From assembly GCA_013368325.1 (NCBI GenBank), contig JAACJK010000110.1:992001-1056000 (forward strand): a stretch of DNA of 64,000 bases. The letters are read 5' to 3'. The notes below the pieces were generated by a model, which saw only the letters and a program-made list of their open reading frames with translations, was not told the DNA's origin and made no database searches. The translations under genes were made by a program, and so were the position numbers. Below, one piece after another: positions 57,928-64,000 of this stretch (positions within the stretch are counted from its first letter, which is position 1; each line of letters opens with the position of its first letter). The stretch is from Ephemerocybe angulata. Lineage: Eukaryota > Basidiomycota > Agaricomycetes > Agaricales > Psathyrellaceae.

Positions 57928-60252
57928 TTAAAGTAACATAAAGTTCCTATTACGTTTAAGATATGGTAGCTCCTCTCTGATCATCGTCAACAGATTCGCT
58001 TCCCGCGAGGATTTTACCAGCCGGCTTGGGCAGGAGGAGATGGCTTTGTAGCCTGCGCTGCACCATAGTTCAAAGACTATACTTTCTAGCTGCGCGTTTG
58101 GGGTCGTAATGATAGTACTGCCTTTGCTGCAGCCCACATCGAGAGCGGCAAAGCACTCGTCCAGCTCCACCCACCCGCGATACCCGCTGACCTCCTTCCA
58201 ACTGGATCCACTGCTCTCACATCCCCAGAGATCGAACGAGATCTTGACCTTCCGTAGGCAGGAGAACTTGGCCGGATCGTTCATGAATAGGATGAGAGGG
58301 CGAAAGGGATCTTCGCATATCGAAAAGGTATGTGTGCCGAGGACAAGCGACTGGAGATTGTCGAAGCCGAGGTGGTAGACGAAGTGCTCTTCGGTATCTG
58401 TGATGAGGGGAAGGAGGCAGTGGTAAGCATCAACGAGATAAGATATCAAGGAAAGATGGAAGCAGGAAAGAGTGAACCCACATTGGAAGTAGCGCAGGGT
58501 AAGCCGTTCGAGCGACCTGCGTGCCGTATGCAAAATAGACCAAATCCCATGCCCATCATCGGAGTCCCACACGTAAACGTGGGCTTGCTTCAGCCCAGAA
58601 AGATCCAACGTAGACGAGCACTCCCCGTCCTCGACGGCGCACCTCTCGTCCCATCTCCCGCCCTCTTCCTCCGAGCCCCCAGAACCTCCCAACCGTGCGT
58701 CCACAGCGCGCCTACTAGCACACTTGTCGGTGTTACACCTTAAGCACTCCTTGTGGATGTGTCCATAAATCACATCCAACACCGGCTTCAGATGTTCCAA
58801 GTTTAGCACCAAGTACTCGAGCTGCACCTTCCTTCTTTGCACGCTTTTCCCTCTCCTCTCCTCCCACCCTCTCTCGGACCACATCTGCATCTCCAATGGC
58901 AGCATCCCATGACCCAGAGAGACCCCGCTACCCACATCCGCGGTTTCGTCATGCACCTGCCTTCCACTACCACTACTAGTACCACCACCGTGTCCACCTT
59001 CTTCAAGTCCTGCCAGCACCGGCCTTGTGACCTGGGAACCCGCATCGTATGTCATCGCCCAATGCGACGACACAGAATGCGAATCTGGATCTGATGAAGC
59101 TGTCGTTGCACGAATGAACACTGGTGATGCCTGTGTCATTGTCACCAGCGTCTCTGGACCTGTGCCTCGCCGATCCTGGGGTACCTGACCATGAGGCAGA
59201 GCTGTGTCATGGTCTGACAGGCCAAGGTACAAAGAAGCAGGAGCAGAAGAGCTGGCGGGGAAGGGGCCCGGAGGATTTGGCGGGGACGTAGAACTTGGTG
59301 GGGAAGGTGCTGATGGTGCAGAATTCGAAGCGGGGGTTACTTGGGGTCTGGGGGTCGCTATGGTTGGACGGCTCGACGTAAACGGTGCTGGGCTCGTCCC
59401 GCTAGACGCTAACGACGACGGCAGCCCTAGTCCTGTCAGCGAAGGTGTCCCGATGGGCAGAGAAGAAATCGATCCAGACGCGGCGTCAACGGCACCGGGG
59501 GTGGGGATAGCAGATGTCGAGGCGTCGATCGAGCTCAGGCCCACCTTCGTCGGCCCCCCGCCCACAGAAATAAGCTCCAAATGCTTCAGCTCCGTGAAAC
59601 ACCCAACAAACATCTCGTCCAACGGATAGATATTCTCGAGGGTAACCTTCCTCAAGCTTTTCAACGCAAACACCTTCTTTAGCGCCTCCTCGACCGAACC
59701 ATTCCCTGCCAATTCCACCTCCCGCCTTGCCACCGCGTTACTTGGGGTCGCCACCCCTCCGCCGTTAAGAATCGCGGTGCTGCTGTAATGATGATGATAC
59801 TGGTCTAGCAGGGGAACCAGGTAGCGCTCGTCTGTCACCGCATCCGCCGCATCCATCCCGGCTCCGATCACATGCAAGCTCTCCACTCTCTTCAGCCCGC
59901 GCAGGATGGCGTCCAACACCCGATCTCTCGACTTCTTCCCGGGAAGGCTGAGCCTAAGCGTCCGAATGTACGTGCATAAGTGCGTGTTCATGGAGAGCGA
60001 GGCGCGCAGGCGCCGCTGCTGGTCGTGGCCGTACGGGTTCTCGCAGTAGTCCAGCGACACGGAGCGGTACAGGAACTTCCGGGCAATCTGGAGGAGGGAT
60101 TGGGAGGCGAGGGCGGACGCGGCGAGGGTGGGGTGGTCATTCCGGTGCTCGTAGAGGATGAGCTCTAGAATGTCGAGGTTGAGTGTGCATGATGGTTCAG
60201 GCGAGAATTGTGTCTCCATGATAGACTGGGAAGGAGCCGAAGAGATATGCAT
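57928..60252 (-). CDS. F-box/LRR-like protein, 774 residues
   Basis: A single exon. The N-terminus is F-box-like: LDILELILYEHRNDHPTLAA, ASQSLLQIARKFLYRSVSL, followed by leucine-rich stretches (LRLSLPGKKSRDRVLDAILR, LKRVESLHVIG, LKSLRKVTLENIYPLDEMFV). The middle is a long Ser/Pro/Thr-rich insertion (about residues 240-440). The C-terminal half returns to leucine-rich repeats (LEYLVLNLEHLKPVLDVIY, LERLTLRYFQCGF, LRKVKISFDLWG). Common among basidiomycete F-box-like proteins; no closer assignment. The start at 60252 is the first ATG; a second at 60219 (METQFSPEP) is also possible. Confidence 0.65.
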   Translation of the reverse strand: MHISSAPSQSIMETQFSPEPSCTLNLDILELILYEHRNDHPTLAASALASQSLLQIARKFLYRSVSLDYCENPYGHDQQRRLRASLSMNTHLCTYIRTLRLSLPGKKSRDRVLDAILRGLKRVESLHVIGAGMDAADAVTDERYLVPLLDQYHHHYSSTAILNGGGVATPSNAVARREVELAGNGSVEEALKKVFALKSLRKVTLENIYPLDEMFVGCFTELKHLELISVGGGPTKVGLSSIDASTSAIPTPGAVDAASGSISSLPIGTPSLTGLGLPSSLASSGTSPAPFTSSRPTIATPRPQVTPASNSAPSAPSPPSSTSPPNPPGPFPASSSAPASLYLGLSDHDTALPHGQVPQDRRGTGPETLVTMTQASPVFIRATTASSDPDSHSVSSHWAMTYDAGSQVTRPVLAGLEEGGHGGGTSSGSGRQVHDETADVGSGVSLGHGMLPLEMQMWSERGWEERRGKSVQRRKVQLEYLVLNLEHLKPVLDVIYGHIHKECLRCNTDKCASRRAVDARLGGSGGSEEEGGRWDERCAVEDGECSSTLDLSGLKQAHVYVWDSDDGHGIWSILHTARRSLERLTLRYFQCGFTLSCFHLSLISYLVDAYHCLLPLITDTEEHFVYHLGFDNLQSLVLGTHTFSICEDPFRPLILFMNDPAKFSCLRKVKISFDLWGCESSGSSWKEVSGYRGWVELDECFAALDVGCSKGSTIITTPNAQLESIVFELWCSAGYKAISSCPSRLVKSSREANLLTMIREELPYLKRNRNFMLL

Positions 60253-61497
60253 TTAAGCTGGTGTGCGTAGACCTGGCAAAGATCAACGCTAATTAGGATC
60301 ACAGTGCTTTATAGAGAGCCAGTGTCAGAGATATACACCTTTTGTTACTGTCAGACCGTGAGTCAGTTGATGGCTTGGAATGGAACAGTGCAGTCTAGGA
60401 TACAGATATAGCCTGCCTGCACGATCGCTTGTGCCGTCCTATAATGGCGGGTTCGATGAATGGAGCCCCTATGCCCTACGAAGCTGAGCGTAATGCGTCC
60501 TTGTTAAAGGGGTGTTCAACGAGGGTAAAACGATAGTCCAGACCGCACGGAGCGGTATTGGATGGCCCCCTTTTATATTTTCTGTGCCATGGCCGGACGA
60601 GAAGGAATGACTGTCCCAGAGTCTGCGTGTACCGCCCTGCCTGCCAGTCAGTCACAGATGAATCTGACCATCATCACGGAGTGATCGAAATGGTAAACGC
60701 ACCCTACAATCGAACGGATAGAGCCAATTCCAATTCCAAAGACCCAGATATGGGCCAACTGGACAGGCAGACTGACAGGCCCAAGCCCGGCGGAAGTAAT
60801 AGATGTGGCTGGCGTCAGAGAAAAAGGAAACTAGGGGGAAGAACCTCGTCAACTGAGATCCACAGAACGCAACTAATCCAGATGAGACCCAGATAGACAT
60901 CCAGATACACGCACAGCTGGGAAGCCCATCTGGCATCATCACCGTGACCGTCAGACGGGTACCCTTCGCCATGGCGCGCATCCCCTGGAAGCCCCAGCGC
61001 GGCTTCTTACAGAGAAAACGTTACTTGATTGTTGGCTGGCTGTCTTGATTGGTCCGCTGGGGCAACCTGTTCTTTCCTGATCCTTGACTGTACCACCGAA
61101 CGTCAGTTATGCTTTCACCAGCTCAGGCGCCCATTTGCTGCGGGGCACTCCCACCGCCGGACTTGTGGGCGCGGTCCAACTTACTTGAGACGGAATCCAT
61201 CTCGGAAGATAGAAGAACATTGGGTGGGCGCCAATCTCCATAGATCTCCCACGGAGGATGGGGAAGAGCATGGCATGGCTTGATGCTAAGTCAAACACTG
61301 ATGAAGAAGCATAACAATAACATCTCTCGATTTGTAGAGGTCATGGATGCCATTGGAGAAGGAACTTGAATCAAAACGAATATCTCAGCCGATCTGACCG
61401 TTTGTCTTGAAACAGACAAACCTTTCATCATAATGCACGAACACACCCGGTGAGGGGGTGCTCGACGTGGCGGTGGACAATGCAGTCTCGGTAGAGG
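60253..61497. other. Intergenic DNA
   Basis: Promoter region of the minus gene ending upstream at 57928-60252 and 3' flank of the aminotransferase gene. No feature recognised. Confidence 0.4.
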
Positions 61498-62967
61498 TTA
61501 TAGATGGTTAGTGGACACTGCATCGAATGACGCAAGACGCTCACAGGCCTCTAGAACCGTCTTATCGTCCACATTGGCTACTGAAAACCGAAGCCATCGC
61601 CCGCTCTCTGTAACATATCCGTCGCCAACCTGGCCTAGACCCTCGGCAGTCGTCGGCATGAAGAACGTCGCAGGAAGTGCCAATAGACCCTCTTTCTCCA
61701 CCAACATCTGCGCTAAGCGCTCACCACCAATCCCGGTATAAGGGTGCCTAACAAAAGCAAAGTACCCTCCCTGAGCACCGATCTCCCAACCCTGCGGCAG
61801 AGCCTCCCTGAATAGAGCATGCCTCGCCCGAATCGCGGAACCGTTCGCTTGGACGAAGTTCCGAAGGGAGGGCATTAGCGGCGCTAGTCCAAGCTGGACT
61901 GGTCGAGGTGGACATATCTGCAGGCAATCCAGAACGGTCTTCACGGACGCCAGGAACTCGGGCGACGCCACGATCGCGCCCAGGCGATAGCCAGGTAGAC
62001 AGTACGACTTCGAGAATGAAAAGAGATGTATGAAGGTACGCCTCCATGGGTGCGAATCGCTGGGCGTAAAGAGGGTGTGAGGCGGCTCTTCAGGCGGTAC
62101 GAAGTCGCGGTAGGTTTCGTCCACGATCAAGGGAACACGGTGTTTGGTTGCGAGATCAGCGTACGACGCTATTAGAGATGGTGGATAGATCGCTCCAGTC
62201 TATAGGTTCATGGTGTATCAATATTCGAGATGCCAGTCCAAGGTTATTCCTGAACTTACAGGGTTATTGGGCGTTACAAGGGCGATAGCCTTGGTCTTTG
62301 TGGTAATCAGAGCCTCGCATCGCGCGATAGATGGAAGAAATCCGTCCTCGGGGAGTGTGGGCAGTCCGATAGCCTTCACTCCGAGCAAAGACAGGTCCAT
62401 TCTAGAATTTCGGTCAACCGCTGCCAACTGTAAGAAAAGGCTTGTTCTCACTCGTGATTGAAGTACCTAGAACAACAATTAATATGGCCATTTGCGAGAG
62501 ATGAAAGCATTTTCATACCAGGGGAAGGGTAATATTACTTCATCTCCGGCGTCGGCCAGAGCCATAATGACCGCCATGAAGGCCATGTTACACCCAGCAG
62601 TTAAAGCGACATCTTCCATTTTGATATCCGCCTGTAGACCGTACAGGGCCTTCATCTCATCGACAAGCGCCAGACGGAGTGCAGGTTCTCCATCACTGCG
62701 ACCGTAACTAAAGTTCTGGGGAGATGCACTAGCTTCACCAATTGCTTGGCGAAGCTCTTCAGGCGGAGGTATGCCTGGAACTCCTTGGGACATATCTATC
62801 AAGGGTGTCGATGACGTTTCGTTGTACCGAGCAGCCCATTCGTATGCTTTAGGTATCCTGAAATTGTTTCGTCAATGACACAGATTATAGGATTGGGGGC
62901 GTCCTTACGGGGGAGCGGAAGTGTTAAGAACGCCTTTGGACAGCGAGAACCCAAGAGCTGAGGACAT
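61498..62967 (-). CDS. PLP-dependent class I/II aminotransferase
   Basis: Five exons, 62967-62909, 62857-62519, 62466-62452, 62401-62260 and 62199-61498, give 418 residues. Fold-type I motifs in order: SQGVPGIPPPEELRQ, NFSYGRSDGEPALR, ALTAGCNMAFMAVI, LPFPWYFNHEMDLS, ALVTPNNPTGAIYPP, VPLIVDETYRDF, the lysine motif FSFSKSYCLPGYRLG (Schiff-base Lys) and WLRFSVANV with the carboxylate-binding Arg. The 15-nt exon encodes only part of PWYFNHE and is required to restore that conserved motif. It probably uses an amino acid or keto acid substrate in the cytosol; which one cannot be said. Short introns (50-60 nt). Confidence 0.85.
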
Positions 62968-63123
62968 GGTGTCGGTCAAAAGGTAAGGTTGAAAGCTGTG
63001 TTATCACGACCCATCGATGTCGGCGGACCGAGCGGTTCCCGGCTCCGGATGGGCGCCACTGCCAGTCAGGTCTGCAGGAAGGGTAGGGAGAAGGACGAAG
63101 TAAAACGTACTCGTCCCCAGATA

Positions 63124-64000
63124 TCAAGCCGAACCACTACTCCCAATCCCCATCTCGAGCACAAATTCTTCTCTCCCGATCCGCTTCATCTCTTCCACCA
63201 CTTCCCCGACTCTGGAGAACTCTTGCCATCCAAGCAATGTGCCTTGAGACGAATGCTCTCCACTGGTGTCCTTTGGGACAGCCTCGACGAACCGAACGCG
63301 TAGAGCCAGCCATTGCATCCCTTTGACGTTCGAAACAAACTCTTCTAGATTCTTCTGTCGGCCTTGCGCGTAGATCACTCCTGGGTAGCCGATCTTCGCG
63401 AAACCAGAAAGCTTGAGCTGGGACGTCCATTGCTGTAGAGAACGCCGTTTCTTCGATGATATGAGGTGGTGCGAGGTGAAAAGAACGTGGAATGTCGGCT
63501 CATTTTCTGCCTGGGTGGGCTCGTGCTGTTCCTTGACGTCTTCGGTGTGTCGGTCGAGTGGGGCGTCGTGTAACATAGGAACGAGCTGCGACAGAAGATG
63601 GTACAACGGAAAACTGTAGGTAGGGTCAATGCTGTCGGGCTAGGTAGGATTAAGCTTGACATACCCAACGCCTTCTGTTTCCCTCTCCTTCTCCCTGATA
63701 ATGTCCAGCCACCTTTCTTGCTCGCCTCTGCTCATGTTGTTTCCCTTGACCGATATCAGATGTCCGTCGGACTGCATGTATACTGCGACCTGGAACCAGA
63801 TAGGTTTGTTGTCGAGCTTGAGTGTGAATAGAGCGGTGGACGCCTCGTCTTTAGGAAGAAAGTCTGCAATATCGCGTTCCGTACTCTGACCGAGCGCGTC
63901 GTTCCAAAAGTCGGCGTCCTCAACGAATGTCATAGTCTCTCCAGGCATCAGGGAACATTGGATGAGTTGCAGCTCTTCTAGGCGTATCTGAGGCGTCGAC
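63124..64000 (-). CDS. RWD domain plus DUF1115 protein (5' end beyond window)
   Basis: Exons from the window end to 63665 and 63613-63124 join in frame. The N-terminal visible part, QIRLEELQLIQCSLMPGE, and IWFQVAVYMQSDGHL resemble the RWD domain. After the intron, FTSHHLISSKKRRSLQQWTS, GVIYAQGRQKNLEEFV and FSRVGEVVEEMKRIGREEFV match the C-terminal DUF1115 of RWDD2-type proteins. The 5' end of the gene lies beyond base 64000, so the start is missing. Function is unknown in this family. Confidence 0.7.

Overview
The window is nuclear DNA of a basidiomycete, most likely an agaricomycete. The evidence is short GT-AG introns (mostly about 48-65 nt with CTGAC/CTAAC-type branch sites), several paralogous F-box/LRR-like genes of a mushroom-forming-fungus type, and other typical fungal nuclear genes (a Mediator Med25-type vWA protein, a CBM21 glycogen-targeting protein, a CstF-64-like protein, a MARVEL protein, a PLP aminotransferase, an RWD/DUF1115 protein). 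No bacterial, viral or organellar genes were recognised. Exon coordinates are hand-derived from splice signals and reading frame, with no transcript support.

Layout. 0.1-3.0 kb: a Med25-like gene and an unrecognised gene with a mitochondrial-type N-terminus, both on plus. 3.0-15.4 kb looks empty because no long ORF is present, but it holds intron-dense genes of unknown family: two on minus (4.3-5.4 and 5.4-6.5 kb), a gene 3' end on plus (8.2-8.5 kb), a coding-like frame with an in-frame TAG (9.07-9.3 kb) and a plus gene at 10.16-12.3 kb, followed by short direct and tandem repeats. 15.4-34.0 kb is dominated by a segmental duplication of about 5.3 kb carrying a very large CBM21 protein gene. 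Copy A (15455-20581) is intact. Copy B (28.6-33.3 kb) lacks its 5' end and has a frameshift. The 7.4 kb between the copies contains two loci built from very small exons (23.6-24.4 kb and 26.8-28.3 kb). The second ends directly against the truncated copy B.

36.3-64.0 kb is a conventional gene-dense stretch: a third, shorter CBM21 gene (minus); a ten-exon gene resembling the meiotic crossover protein SHOC1/Zip2 (minus); a CstF-64-like protein without an RRM (plus); four paralogous F-box/LRR-like genes (43.8, 46.5, 49.0 and 54.3 kb) with an unrelated F-box gene between two of them; a MARVEL membrane protein; a 774-residue F-box/LRR-like protein (minus); a class I/II aminotransferase (minus); and a DUF1115/RWD gene cut by the window end.

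Functionally, the three CBM21 genes point to a local cluster of protein phosphatase 1 targeting factors for glycogen control, each with an RVxF-type docking motif. The F-box group looks like a rapidly turning over substrate-receptor family. The most novel material is the micro-exon loci and the hidden intron-dense genes, none of which I could assign to a known family.
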